Shown here: piece by piece, positions 8,875 to 19,573 of the stretch
Layout of the letters: each line of letters begins with the position of its first letter
Position numbering within the stretch: position 1 is the first letter of the stretch
Origin: Candidatus Saccharimonadota bacterium
GTDB taxonomy: Bacteria; Patescibacteriota; Saccharimonadia; Saccharimonadales; Saccharimonadaceae
Length of the DNA stretch: 64,000 nt
Reading direction: 5' to 3'
Assembly (NCBI GenBank): GCA_017406775.1
Contig: JAFQXV010000003.1
Coordinates: forward strand, 86,844-150,843
Position numbers and translations under genes: made by a program
The notes under the pieces: generated by a model
What the model saw: only the letters and a program-made list of their open reading frames with translations
Database searches by the model: none
Told to the model about the DNA's origin: nothing

Positions 8875-8893
8875 ACTCCCGCCGAGATCACCA
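8875..8893 (+). repeat. Orphan copy of the tRNA-Glu 3' end
   Basis: The 19 bases ACTCCCGCCGAGATCACCA repeat tRNA-Glu positions 8799-8817 exactly. No 5' half is present. It lies beyond the terminator, as expected of a partial duplication or an integration scar. Confidence 0.7.
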
Positions 8894-8917
8894 AATATTA
8901 AAAAAGTCCTTTGGGGC

Positions 8918-11062
<2,145 letters not shown>

Positions 11063-11075
11063 TCACAATTTTCGA

Positions 11076-11909
11076 TTAGTTTTCGTCGTCTATTAACCAA
11101 CGATAAAATAAATATAAATAAATAGCTGCATAAATAGAATCAAAACAAAGAACCGCCGCAATAACTATGGATAAAACAATCGAATTAATGTTAAGCGCTG
11201 TTAGCGGCAAAATTATTACAGCCCAGATCAGAGCAATTATCATAATCAATGCCACCAAGCGAATTAAAAATTTTATCCTTCTACCCGCTACCACTTTTGA
11301 AGCTGTTCGAATTGCCAAAAGCGGATATAAACCTGGCGCCGTAACTGCCACAAACGCAACGACCGAAGACGTTAAAAGATATATTGAAATCACTAGCATA
11401 ATAGCAACAAAAACGAAAAATACCAACGCATAAAACGGAGTACTTAGAAAATCCGTCTTAATCGCCGCCGAATACGCAATAATTACCAAGAAAATTGGAA
11501 TACATTCTAAAATCACGATTGCAAGTACAACCAGAGTAGAAATTAGCGGAGTCATTGCGTTATAAAGCGCCTGCCTTAAAGTAATTTCTCGTCCCGCAAG
11601 AATATGTCTTATTACAAAAATCGTTACTAACCAAATTACCAAAAAAAACAACATAGCTAGCACATCTGCCGCAACGCCATCAAGCAAATCTGTCATTCCT
11701 ATTGTTAAATAGCTAGTTAAAATCATCGCTAAACAAAAAGGAATAAAAATTTTCCAATTTCTAAAAAATAAGCCAAAACTTTTTGCAATATGTTCTGCCA
11801 CCCCAGGAGCATTTAAGTCACGTCGATAATCTTCTCTGTAAGACCTTTTAAAGGATTTATGTTTGAAGACCTCTGACGCCTCATTACTTTTAGAATGTTT
11901 TTTTGCCAT
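11076..11909 (-). CDS. Multi-pass membrane protein of unknown function
   Basis: 277 residues. A hydrophilic, basic N-terminus of about 50 residues (KHKSFKRSYREDYRRD) is followed by about six hydrophobic segments (IFIPFCLAMILTSYLTIG, VLAMLFFLVIWLVTIFVI, LVVLAIVILECIPIFLVII, LVFFVFVAIMLVISIYLL, LIRLVALIMIIALIWAVIIL and the C-terminal one). I do not recognise a named family; the layout resembles poorly characterised YciC/glycerophosphodiesterase-type membrane domains. It starts inside the last codons of htpX (20-bp overlap), so it is translationally coupled to htpX and lemA and may act with them at the membrane, which is inference. Confidence 0.7.
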   Translation of the reverse strand: MAKKHSKSNEASEVFKHKSFKRSYREDYRRDLNAPGVAEHIAKSFGLFFRNWKIFIPFCLAMILTSYLTIGMTDLLDGVAADVLAMLFFLVIWLVTIFVIRHILAGREITLRQALYNAMTPLISTLVVLAIVILECIPIFLVIIAYSAAIKTDFLSTPFYALVFFVFVAIMLVISIYLLTSSVVAFVAVTAPGLYPLLAIRTASKVVAGRRIKFLIRLVALIMIIALIWAVIILPLTALNINSIVLSIVIAAVLCFDSIYAAIYLYLFYRWLIDDEN

Positions 11910-12768
11910 GTTCTAGTCTTTCAATCCTTTTTTCAATTGGCGGATGAGAGCTTAATAAATTGCTAAAAAAACCTTTTTTTAATGGATTATTAATATACAT
12001 TGCTTCTGTTGCGATATTCTGACTTTTCATCGGCTGGGAATGCGATTGCAATTTTTTAAGCGCAGAAATCATACCTTCCGGATAACGCGTAATATTAACC
12101 GCCGAAGCATCGGCCAAATATTCTCTTTGCCTGGAAACCGCCATCTGCGCTAAACTTGCCAAAATCGGCGAAAGAATCGCCGCAATCATTACTAGTGCAT
12201 ATCCAACCGGACTTCCTTCATCATCACGACGTCGATTCCCGTAGAACATCATTCTAAAAGCTAAATCAGAAATTAAACCAATCACACATGTCAATCCAAA
12301 AACAATCATTGATACTCTAATATCATAATTCTTAACGTGCGACATTTCGTGTGCCATCACCGCAGTTAATTCTTTATCATCCATAATATCGATTAATCCA
12401 GTCGTGGCTGCTACAATCGCATGTTTTGGATCTCTACCCGACGCAAAAGCATTAGGCGCTTGGTCATCAATAATATAAACTTTAGGCATTGGAAGGCCAG
12501 TGGTAATTGATAGATTTTCTACCGCATTATACAACCTCGGATTATCTTTTTTGGTAATTTCTTTAGCACCCGTCATTGCTACCGCAATCGAGTTTGCGTA
12601 AAAATACTGAATAACAGCGTAAACGGTTGCGGCAATCAATGTCCATACGGCAATCTTCCAGTCGTTATACACCCAAGCAAAAAGCCCCGCAATAACCCCC
12701 ACCATCGCCACAAAAACGATGATGAGGTATACGGTTTTACGCTTATTCTCAGCGATTTGTTTATACAT
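11890..12768 (-). CDS. htpX: HtpX family membrane zinc metalloprotease
   Basis: Degrades misfolded membrane proteins. 292 residues, typical length. Two N-terminal membrane segments (TVYLIIVFVAMVGVIAGLFA and VWTLIAATVYAVIQYFY), then the M48 zinc motif VMAHEMSHVKNYD (HEMSH), two further hydrophobic spans, and the third ligand region REYLADASAV. The start lies 2 bases after the lemA stop, so lemA, htpX and the downstream membrane protein form one operon. LemA and HtpX are neighbours in many bacteria. Confidence 0.93.
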   Translation of the reverse strand: MYKQIAENKRKTVYLIIVFVAMVGVIAGLFAWVYNDWKIAVWTLIAATVYAVIQYFYANSIAVAMTGAKEITKKDNPRLYNAVENLSITTGLPMPKVYIIDDQAPNAFASGRDPKHAIVAATTGLIDIMDDKELTAVMAHEMSHVKNYDIRVSMIVFGLTCVIGLISDLAFRMMFYGNRRRDDEGSPVGYALVMIAAILSPILASLAQMAVSRQREYLADASAVNITRYPEGMISALKKLQSHSQPMKSQNIATEAMYINNPLKKGFFSNLLSSHPPIEKRIERLEHGKKTF

Positions 12769-12770
12769 TT

Positions 12771-13349
12771 CTAAAACTTAACTTCTGGCGCTTTTTCAAT
12801 CTTAGCCTTTTCGATTTCAGATACTTCAAAATAGTCACGCTTCTTAAAGTGGCCAATAAAATTATTTATAATATTAGTTGGAAAAGTCTTGATCTTAGTG
12901 TTAAGGTCCTTAGCCCCAGCATTGTAAAACCTACGTGAAGCTTGAATTTTATCTTCTACGTCTTGAAGTTGAGATTGCAATTTCAAGAAATTCTCATTAG
13001 CTTTCAGTTCTGGGTAGGCCTCGGCAATTGCAAAAATTCTACCCAAAGCACTTTGCATTGCCTCTTCAGCCTCGGCTGCCTGTTTTACAGTTTTTGCGCC
13101 CATCGCCGCAGTACGCGCCTCGGTCACCATTTGAAAAGTTTCTTTTTCGTGCTTTGCGTAACCTTTTACAGTTTCAATTACGTTTGGAATTAAATCCGCA
13201 CGGTACTTTAGCTGGACTGTAATATCAGACCAAGCCTCGTTTACGCGCTCGTCTAATTGCACTAGACTATTATAAATTCCAGCAATAAATCCAACTACCG
13301 CAAATATAATCGCAATAATTACAATTATTATTATTCCCCAAGTAGGCAT
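12771..13349 (-). CDS. lemA: LemA family protein
   Basis: 192 residues: an N-terminal membrane anchor (WGIIIIVIIAIIFAVVGFIAG) followed by the LemA helical bundle, with signatures YNSLVQLDERVNEAWSDITVQLKYRADLIPNVIETVKGYAKHE split over residues 26-68, AYPELKANENFLKLQSQLQDVED and RRFYNAGAKDLNTKIKTFP. Function of the family is unsettled; it forms outer-face coiled bundles linked with HtpX. A clear Shine-Dalgarno (AAAAGGAG) precedes the ATG and a TATAAT box lies further upstream, so unlike many genes here it has a normal leader. Confidence 0.93.
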   Translation of the reverse strand: MPTWGIIIIVIIAIIFAVVGFIAGIYNSLVQLDERVNEAWSDITVQLKYRADLIPNVIETVKGYAKHEKETFQMVTEARTAAMGAKTVKQAAEAEEAMQSALGRIFAIAEAYPELKANENFLKLQSQLQDVEDKIQASRRFYNAGAKDLNTKIKTFPTNIINNFIGHFKKRDYFEVSEIEKAKIEKAPEVKF

Positions 13350-13450
13350 TTTATTCTCCTTTTAATTTTATATATAATCATTATACCATAATTATTTTTT
13401 TCATAAAATATTCCTACTAAGTAAAAACTGTGGTATAATATACATATCGT

Positions 13451-13527
13451 GCGAATGTAGCTCAGTTGTTTAGAGCGCTTCCTTGCCAAGGAAGAGGTCG
13501 AGAGTTAGAGTCTCTTCATTCGCACCA
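13451..13527 (+). tRNA. tRNA-Gly (GCC) with covarying 19-56 pair
   Basis: Acceptor GCGAATG pairs with CATTCGC, the anticodon arm is CTTCC-TTGCCAA-GGAAG with anticodon GCC, and CCA is encoded. The T loop reads TTAGAGT, so position 56 is A instead of the near-universal C. The D loop reads AGTTGTTTA, so position 19 is T instead of G. The two changes would keep a 19-56 tertiary pair. Confidence 0.9.
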
Positions 13528-13784
13528 TTTTTTATGCTCCAATACAGACCCTCCATCATTAACTCTCGGACTTACGTATCGAGAGTTAGAGTCTCTTACG
13601 TTCTGCACCATTTTTTATGCTCCAATACAGACCACTCCATCACTAACTCTCGGACTTACGTATCGAGAGTTAGAGTCTCTTCATTCGCACCATTTTTTAT
13701 GCTCCAATACAGACCCTCCATCACTAACTCTCGGACTTACGTATCGAGAGTTAGAGTCTCTTACGTTCTGCACCATTTTTTATG
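13499..13784 (+). repeat. Tandem repeats derived from the tRNA-Gly 3' end
   Basis: Units start at 13499, 13580, 13664 and 13745 (81, 84, 81 bp and a partial fourth). Each holds the T-arm sequence CGAGAGTTAGAGTCTCTT, a CCA end followed by TTTTTTATG, a TCCAATACAGACC stretch and a 9-bp inverted repeat (TAACTCTCG / CGAGAGTTA, 11-base loop). The acceptor-like tail alternates between CATTCGCACCA (units 1 and 3) and ACGTTCTGCACCA (units 2 and 4). Unit 1 is the tRNA itself. Confidence 0.85.
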
Positions 13785-13807
13785 TCTATGCTATAATAAC
13801 CATAAGC

Positions 13808-14779
13808 ATGGATATTTTTTCGCAAATAGTATTATTAGTGGTTGGCTTTGTACTGCTAATCAAGGGCGCCGATTGGCTTATAGAGGGATCCTCCTCTGTA
13901 GCATCGCATTTTAAAGTTTCCAAACAACTCATCGGGCTCACCATCGTAGCCATTGGTACTGGCGCCCCAGAGCTAGCCGTCTCAATCTCTTCTCTCGCCA
14001 GCGGCAATACCGATCTACTTATCGGCAACGTTATGGGGAGCAATATCATCAATATCCTTTTACTAATTGGCGTAGCTGCCACAATTAAACCATTTCACAT
14101 CCGTAAAACCACCATTGCCAAAGAACTCCCTCTTCTACTACTTATCTCTACGGCATTAGTTATTTTGTTTTTAGACACAAGCATTACCGGCGCCAGCACA
14201 AACGAAATCTCCCGCAGTGATGCACTTATTTGTATTCTCCTTTTTGCAATTTTCATTTATTATATCGTCCGTACCACTCGCAAAAACCGCAAAGCTAACA
14301 AAGAAGTCGCTAAACCAAAATTTAAACTCAGCAGTTCTTTTATCCTAGTAATCATCGGATTAATCGGTGTGGTAGCCGGCAGTCAATTAGTAGTTGACTC
14401 CGCCTCATTTATCGCTTCCGCAATCGGCATCTCGGATCGCGTTATCGCTCTTAGCGTAGTGGCTTTAGGTACATCACTGCCAGAATTGGTTACCACCATC
14501 ACTGCCGCCAAACGCGGCGAGCATGATCTAATTATTGGAAATGTCGTGGGCAGTAACATCTTTAATATTTGCATAGTGCTCGGTCTACCAGTAATATTGT
14601 TTGGCACAATTTCACCAGAAAGCTTTGAGATCGTCGATATTGCCATGCTCATTGGCTCCGCCATCATTCTTTGGCTTGTTACCGCAACCCAAAACAAAAT
14701 CACCCGCAAAGAAGGCATCCTTATGTTGGTTATTTTTGCGATATATTACGGCTATTTAATTTATGGAGCAATTGTATGA
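13808..14779 (+). CDS. Calcium/sodium antiporter (CaCA family, YrbG-like)
   Basis: 323-residue inner-membrane cation exchanger. It has the two inverted alpha repeats of the family: GTGAPELAVSISSL plus GNVMGSNIINILLLIG in the first half, and GTSLPELVTTITAA plus GNVVGSNIFNICIVLG in the second. A charged cytoplasmic loop (TRKNRKANKEVAKPKFK) separates the halves. About ten membrane segments are visible. I chose the ATG at 13808 because it follows TGC-TATAAT by 10 nt and starts the membrane protein; the frame is open further upstream only through the tRNA-derived repeats. Its stop overlaps the next start as ATGA. Confidence 0.9.
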   Translation: MDIFSQIVLLVVGFVLLIKGADWLIEGSSSVASHFKVSKQLIGLTIVAIGTGAPELAVSISSLASGNTDLLIGNVMGSNIINILLLIGVAATIKPFHIRKTTIAKELPLLLLISTALVILFLDTSITGASTNEISRSDALICILLFAIFIYYIVRTTRKNRKANKEVAKPKFKLSSSFILVIIGLIGVVAGSQLVVDSASFIASAIGISDRVIALSVVALGTSLPELVTTITAAKRGEHDLIIGNVVGSNIFNICIVLGLPVILFGTISPESFEIVDIAMLIGSAIILWLVTATQNKITRKEGILMLVIFAIYYGYLIYGAIV

Positions 14780-15699
14780 ATTGGATTGCGCTTGTATCGC
14801 TCGCGGTCTTTTTTGATTCGTTACAACTTTTTATCAGTAATTATATTGCTGATACGTATTTCAAAAAACGAGGCGCTGTTTCACAAAAAATCTATTCCAG
14901 CGTACTAGCACTCACAATTGCAATAATTATATTAATAATCACAAATTTTAGTTTTAAAACTGCCAATTTGACATCGATTGGATTAATCATATTATCAGGA
15001 ATTTTTACAGTAATAGACGGAATCCCTTATATGAGAGCCCTAGAAATAGACGATTCTACCAATATGGGAATCTTCGTCCAACTTACACCGCTTTTATATT
15101 TAATCATCGGTTGGCTTTTCCTAAACGAACCCTTTTCGCCTAAACAATTAATTCCCTTTATTTTTATCCTAGCGGCTCCTATTTTAATTGTATTAACCAC
15201 CCGCAAAAAATCCAGACACACAAAGTTAAGAGCAATTTTATGCGCTTTTCTTTATGTTCTCTTGTCAGCAATAGGAAATCTCATATTCGTAGAATCTAGT
15301 AATAATATTATGTTTGTCCAAAGCATGTCATTCTTATTTATTGGTAAATTTATTGGCACAGCAATAATTATTTTTCCGCAAAAAAAATGGCGAAAACGTC
15401 TTTCCTCTACCATTAAAGAAAGCAAATATAAAGTCTTACGCCCGATTACGGTTAATTTTTTCGTAAGCATCGTAAAAGATTTTTGCTACCGCGGCGCCTT
15501 AATAATAGCTCCAACCGTAGCTATCGCCTCCGCTTCCTCCGACGCCGTTGAGCCAGTCGTTATATTCTTTATGGGTATCATCTTGACCTTAATTTGGCCA
15601 AAATTTGGTCGCGAAAAGCTTAATCGCAAAACAGTAATCGTACATTTTATCTCAATTATTTTAGTTGTAATCGGGATTATCTTATTAAATATGTTATAA
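14776..15699 (+). CDS. EamA/DMT-type membrane transporter, copy A
   Basis: 307 residues with about ten hydrophobic segments in the EamA (drug/metabolite transporter) pattern; substrate unknown. Clear conserved stretches are YFKKRGAVSQ, ILSGIFTVIDGIPYMRALEIDD, LLYLIIGWLFLNEPFSPKQL and GIILTLIWPKFGREKLNRK. It is closely similar along its whole length to the gene at 15803, so the pair is a tandem duplication split by tRNA-Cys. Start codon overlaps the antiporter stop (ATGA), implying coupled translation. An in-frame upstream extension into the antiporter gene is not supported. Confidence 0.8.
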   Translation: MNWIALVSLAVFFDSLQLFISNYIADTYFKKRGAVSQKIYSSVLALTIAIIILIITNFSFKTANLTSIGLIILSGIFTVIDGIPYMRALEIDDSTNMGIFVQLTPLLYLIIGWLFLNEPFSPKQLIPFIFILAAPILIVLTTRKKSRHTKLRAILCAFLYVLLSAIGNLIFVESSNNIMFVQSMSFLFIGKFIGTAIIIFPQKKWRKRLSSTIKESKYKVLRPITVNFFVSIVKDFCYRGALIIAPTVAIASASSDAVEPVVIFFMGIILTLIWPKFGREKLNRKTVIVHFISIILVVIGIILLNML

Positions 15700-15710
15700 T
15701 AATTTTAGGC

Positions 15711-15784
15711 GGCGCTTTGGCGGAGTGGTTACGCAGCGGTCTGCAAAACCGCGTACACCGGTTCAATTCCGGTAGGCGCCTCCA
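15711..15784 (+). tRNA. tRNA-Cys (GCA)
   Basis: Acceptor GGCGCTT/AGGCGCC (one T-G pair), anticodon arm GCGGT-CTGCAAA-ACCGC with anticodon GCA, T arm CCGG-TTCAATT-CCGG, discriminator T and encoded CCA. A TATAAT box lies at 15695-15700, at the end of the preceding gene. Confidence 0.95.
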
Positions 15785-15802
15785 TAATCATAAGGCACAT
15801 AC

Positions 15803-16729
15803 ATGAACTGGATTATACTCGTTGTACTCACAATCATTTTTGAATCCCTACAGCTTTTTATTAATAATTACACCGCCGATACATATTTTAAAAAACGAGG
15901 TGCCGTCTCACAAAGCATCTACCTGAATACTTTTACTTTTATTCTTGCAATTATCATGTTAATAGCTACAGGTTTTAGCATCTCTGCAGCCGATTTACCA
16001 ACGATCTGCATGATAATTCTATCTGGAATTTTAATCGTAGCGGATGGCATTCCGTATATGCGTGCCCTAGAGATTGATGATTCCACTAATGTAGGAATCT
16101 TTATCCAACTTTCCCCACTTTTATATCTAATTATCGGCTGGCTATTTCTAAACGAGCCCTTCTCACCATATCAACTAATACCATTTCTATTAATTCTCGC
16201 TGCCCCGTTGTTAGTCATTCTCACTACAAGAAAAAAATCAAAAGGCATCCGGATAAAAGCAGCCTTTTACGCATTCCTATGCGTTGTCATTTCCACTCTC
16301 GGAAATTTAATTTTTGCTAGAGCTAGTAATGGCGATAATTTTATCCAAAATATGGCTTTTATTTTCATCGGCAAGTTCATAGGTACAATGATGATTGTAT
16401 TTCCACGAAAAAAATGGCGTATTCGCTTAAAAAACGTAACCAAAAACAGCAAAGGAAAAATTTTTCGTCCTATTTCTGTCAATTTCTTAGTTAGCACACT
16501 AAAAGATTTTACTTATCGCGGAGCATTAATTACTGCGCCAACTTTAGCCATAGCTTCTGCATCCACAGACACACTCGAGCCGCTCGCAATATTTTTCATG
16601 GGCATTGTCCTAACCCTAATTTGGCCAAAATTCGGACGTGAAGAATTAGATAAAAAAACCGTCAGTATCCACTTCATATCGATCGCCTTAATCGTAATCG
16701 GGATCATTATGCTCAATACTTTACAATAA
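15803..16729 (+). CDS. EamA/DMT-type membrane transporter, copy B
   Basis: 308-residue paralogue of the 14776 gene: same length and membrane pattern, with shared stretches YFKKRGAVSQ, DGIPYMRALEIDDSTN, LLYLIIGWLFLNEPFSP, YRGALI-APT-AIASAS and IVLTLIWPKFGREEL. It begins 18 bp after tRNA-Cys and may be read through from the tRNA transcript. A weak Shine-Dalgarno (AAGG) precedes the ATG. Substrate unknown. The conserved tails and variable middle suggest two transporters of related but possibly different specificity. Confidence 0.8.
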   Translation: MNWIILVVLTIIFESLQLFINNYTADTYFKKRGAVSQSIYLNTFTFILAIIMLIATGFSISAADLPTICMIILSGILIVADGIPYMRALEIDDSTNVGIFIQLSPLLYLIIGWLFLNEPFSPYQLIPFLLILAAPLLVILTTRKKSKGIRIKAAFYAFLCVVISTLGNLIFARASNGDNFIQNMAFIFIGKFIGTMMIVFPRKKWRIRLKNVTKNSKGKIFRPISVNFLVSTLKDFTYRGALITAPTLAIASASTDTLEPLAIFFMGIVLTLIWPKFGREELDKKTVSIHFISIALIVIGIIMLNTLQ

Positions 16730-16769
16730 AACAACCGCGCTTTATCAAAAAACTACTATTAATAGTTTA

Positions 16770-17738
16770 TTACGTAACTTTTATCAAAGGCTCTTTAACC
16801 TTTGATAGCTTATCGGCCTTTTCGATTAAAGCTCTAATCTGGTAAGCGCTGGCTTCCGCATCTTTTTGTGTGTATTTTTCCATCCCGCGCATTAAATCAC
16901 CGTAAAAACCAGTCCCTCTCGCGGCTTCCCAAAACTTCTCTCCGCAATTAATGTCGCTATGAAACCAAGGCTTCTTTGACAAGTTAAAATGGAGCAATTT
17001 TGCACCTTTGGCATCTTCTCCTTCTGGCTGCAAATTCCAACATTTATTTAAATGCTTAATTTTACCCTTTAAAATCACATTTAAGTAATCCTGATCTGGC
17101 GCCACTAACTCTGCATCCTCTTTAATTAAATCTGTCATTTTAGTTATATAATGTATTTTTCTTAATGCCTTTAAATCCATCAAAAGCACGCCAGAATTAA
17201 CGTAATCCTTTGCCGGAACATCCAGAGCATTTTTAACATATTCTACAAATTCAGGCACCATCGCCACTTTTGGATCCACTCTTGCTGCAATTACTTTATC
17301 GCCCAATTCTAAATCATACATTTTTCCGATATCGTCTAGCAAAATCGTATCACTATCAATATAAATACCCTTGTCATACTGCGGGAACAATCTTGCAATA
17401 AAAGCCCTATAATAATATACCGCCGAGGCGAAAAAATCACCCGACCCAGACCTTTTAGCACAATAACGTACGATTATCTGCATATAAAGATTGTATTTCA
17501 TCTTATGAAATTCGATTGCGCAATTTTTTGTCACTAAATTTCTGAGCCGCCAACGATTAGCAATGCTTAACTTGTCATACATTATAATTACACGGTAATG
17601 CCTTTTAGGGTTAGAGTGTTGCATCAAGGAATGAATTGCTACCGCAGCATATTTTGAGTAATCATCCGTAATCGTCAAAAAAATCGGCACAACCTTAGTT
17701 TTTTTGAATGGGTTAATACCCGTATTAAAAATGCTCAT
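16770..17738 (-). CDS. Glycosyltransferase family 8 protein
   Basis: 322 residues. GT8 hallmarks are PIFLTITDDYSKYAAVAIHSL near the N-terminus, YYYRAFIARLFPQYDKGIYIDSD with the DxD metal-binding motif (DSD, residue about 133), YVNSGVLLMDL (about 194), APDQDYLNVI and the LLHFN stretch followed by KPW. It would transfer a sugar from a nucleotide-sugar donor, probably into a cell-envelope glycan. It overlaps the acyltransferase start by 4 bases (ATGA type), and a second GT8 lies at the head of the cluster, so the three probably build a surface lipid or polysaccharide (inference). Confidence 0.88.
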   Translation of the reverse strand: MSIFNTGINPFKKTKVVPIFLTITDDYSKYAAVAIHSLMQHSNPKRHYRVIIMYDKLSIANRWRLRNLVTKNCAIEFHKMKYNLYMQIIVRYCAKRSGSGDFFASAVYYYRAFIARLFPQYDKGIYIDSDTILLDDIGKMYDLELGDKVIAARVDPKVAMVPEFVEYVKNALDVPAKDYVNSGVLLMDLKALRKIHYITKMTDLIKEDAELVAPDQDYLNVILKGKIKHLNKCWNLQPEGEDAKGAKLLHFNLSKKPWFHSDINCGEKFWEAARGTGFYGDLMRGMEKYTQKDAEASAYQIRALIEKADKLSKVKEPLIKVT

Positions 17739-18568
17739 TTTTGATCGGATTTCTTTATATACTTAAAATACTCGTAAGTACTTTTCTTACTATATTTTAC
17801 CATACTTTCGTAAGCTTTTTGCGAAAGCTCCGCTCTTTTCTCGTCCTCACTTTTTTTGGAATCAGGATAAAAAGGGCCGTCAAGATATACATCCATACGC
17901 GGTAAATCACCATGTTTTTTATCTTTTCTCTTATGATACGTAGTAGTCATGGTAAAAATCGGCAGATTATTACGCACGGCATACTTAAACGAGCGGTCAC
18001 CAGCTGGAAACTTTCGTATCTTAGTAGCATATGGCCATACATGCGCCTCAGGATAAATTACTAATACTTTCTTTTGCTTCAATCTAATGTCTACCGCATC
18101 ATTAAATGCCCGTTTTTCTTCTGGAGTTTTTCCTAGCGGCAACCCACCAATATACGGCAACAATTTACCAATTCCTGGAATTTTAAGATTAACTGGACTA
18201 ATAATCGTAAAGATTCTTCGGTCTGCAGCCATTGCTGGCCCAAACACATCATGAAACGGATTGGTATGGTTTGCATAAATTAAGTAGCCTTTTCCTTTTA
18301 CCTGCTTTAGTTTTTCACGTCCATAAAATTTTGCTTGCCAATAACATTTTTCGTACCATTGTCCAAAAATCCAAAAAATTCGAAAAAGTATAGCGGAATA
18401 CATTCTAACTAACGGATTTTTAGGTATAAACTCATACCCATCTGGCAAACCAACTTCTTGTTTTTTTTCTTGCTCAGCAGTCTTAATAGGATCATCCTCT
18501 TCACTAGTATAATAAAAAACCCGCTCATTTTTAGGAATATCCTTTTGGAATAATTCTGCTTTTGCCAT
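17735..18568 (-). CDS. PlsC-like lysophospholipid/glycolipid acyltransferase
   Basis: 277 residues. The LPLAT pattern is visible: YLIYANHTNPFHDVF (histidine/aspartate block I, spaced slightly differently from the standard H-x4-D), PGIGKLLPYIGGLPLG, LVIYPEAHVWPYATKIRKFPAGD (block III, with YPEA for FPEG) and LPIFTMTTTY. It probably acylates a glycerophosphate or a glycolipid precursor at the membrane. Patescibacteria usually lack complete fatty-acid synthesis, so such enzymes would use scavenged acyl chains (inference). Both ends overlap the neighbouring glycosyltransferases. Confidence 0.8.
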   Translation of the reverse strand: MAKAELFQKDIPKNERVFYYTSEEDDPIKTAEQEKKQEVGLPDGYEFIPKNPLVRMYSAILFRIFWIFGQWYEKCYWQAKFYGREKLKQVKGKGYLIYANHTNPFHDVFGPAMAADRRIFTIISPVNLKIPGIGKLLPYIGGLPLGKTPEEKRAFNDAVDIRLKQKKVLVIYPEAHVWPYATKIRKFPAGDRSFKYAVRNNLPIFTMTTTYHKRKDKKHGDLPRMDVYLDGPFYPDSKKSEDEKRAELSQKAYESMVKYSKKSTYEYFKYIKKSDQK

Positions 18569-19395
18569 TATAGATTCTCTTTTAGTTTTTCGTACTCTTT
18601 AAATATATCATCATATTCAGTGATTTTCAAAACAGAATGAATTTTATCAATTTCAAAAGGTTTAATTTTTTGAACCCTAAAATATGGCCAAAATTTAAAA
18701 TTATTGGAAAAATGATGCAAAACGGTATCGTTTTTTGGCTTATCTGCTTGCTCGTTATATTTTCTAGGCATCAGTTTACGTTTAGAAATCACTTTATTTA
18801 AAGCAGCTTGATCCGCCAACATCATTTTACGTTTTTTACAAAGTTGAGTCGCTCGCCCAAAAACATTATTTTTTAAACACTCGTTCATATTAAATAACAT
18901 GACTCCAGAATTTATATAATCAAAATTAAAAAGCCCACGATAATGGTAAAAATATTTACCATAAATATCGACTACACCAGCAGCTTCCACATCGTCCATA
19001 TCAGTATTATAAAAATCACCAAAATCGCCCCTTGCTATCACGTCATAATCTAAATAAAGCACCCGTTTTAGGCTTGCGATTTCTGGCATTCTGTTTATAT
19101 ATAATCTTAGCATCGAACACGGCGTAAAATAAGAGCCCATATTTTTATCCGGCAAGTCATTAACGAAAACTTCCGTAGCGTCAATTAATTCTACCAAATT
19201 ATTACAGTTATAACTCTTAGCCAACGTATCCAAAAACTTCACCGTGGACTTTTGAAACGGCTTCGTATTTTTATAATCAATTGTAGCAATATAAAAATGA
19301 TATTCATTTTCCTTTCCACTTCGCATCAAAATAGACAATATCGACACCAATACTCCATTTTTAATGCCCTGATCACCGCAGTATAAAATATTCAT
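18568..19395 (-). CDS. Glycosyltransferase family 8 protein
   Basis: 275 residues from the ATG at 19395 (MNILYCGDQGIKNG). Family 8 motifs: LYLDYDVIARGDFGDFY with the DxD equivalent (DYD, about residue 110), DYINSGVMLFNMNECL, MLADQAALNKVISKR and VLHHFSNNFKFW near the C-terminus. The first gene of the GT8-acyltransferase-GT8 operon. I prefer ATG 19395 to an upstream TTG because it starts the first beta strand and follows a TATTAT box by 6 nt. Confidence 0.85.
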   Translation of the reverse strand: MNILYCGDQGIKNGVLVSILSILMRSGKENEYHFYIATIDYKNTKPFQKSTVKFLDTLAKSYNCNNLVELIDATEVFVNDLPDKNMGSYFTPCSMLRLYINRMPEIASLKRVLYLDYDVIARGDFGDFYNTDMDDVEAAGVVDIYGKYFYHYRGLFNFDYINSGVMLFNMNECLKNNVFGRATQLCKKRKMMLADQAALNKVISKRKLMPRKYNEQADKPKNDTVLHHFSNNFKFWPYFRVQKIKPFEIDKIHSVLKITEYDDIFKEYEKLKENL

Positions 19396-19489
19396 AAATA
19401 TATAATATAATATTGACAAAATTCGTCAAGGGAGTACAATAAATGGATACCCCTGTAGGGACACCGTACTTTAAATCATCTGTCTAACA

Positions 19490-19544
19490 CATTCCGTAAC
19501 TCGGCTTGGCTACCAAATTGGCAGCTAAACCGAGTCACGGAATG
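19490..19544 (+). other. Large 5' leader hairpin
   Basis: CATTCCGTAACTCGG (19490-19504) pairs with CCGAGTCACGGAATG (19530-19544) in 14 of 15 positions. It lies 30 bp before the start codon of the 19574 gene and could be a transcript stabiliser or a regulatory leader. Confidence 0.6.
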
Positions 19545-19573
19545 GGCCGTGACCAACGATCAAGGGGTTAAAA

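Noticed and set aside
13499..13784. CRISPR-like array
   Set aside because: Units are 81-84 bp and almost wholly repeated, with no unique spacers and no cas genes. They derive from the tRNA 3' end.
13466..13807. An in-frame N-terminal extension of the cation antiporter across the tRNA-Gly repeats
   Set aside because: It translates tRNA and tRNA-derived repeats. The membrane protein starts properly at 13808 after a TATAAT box.
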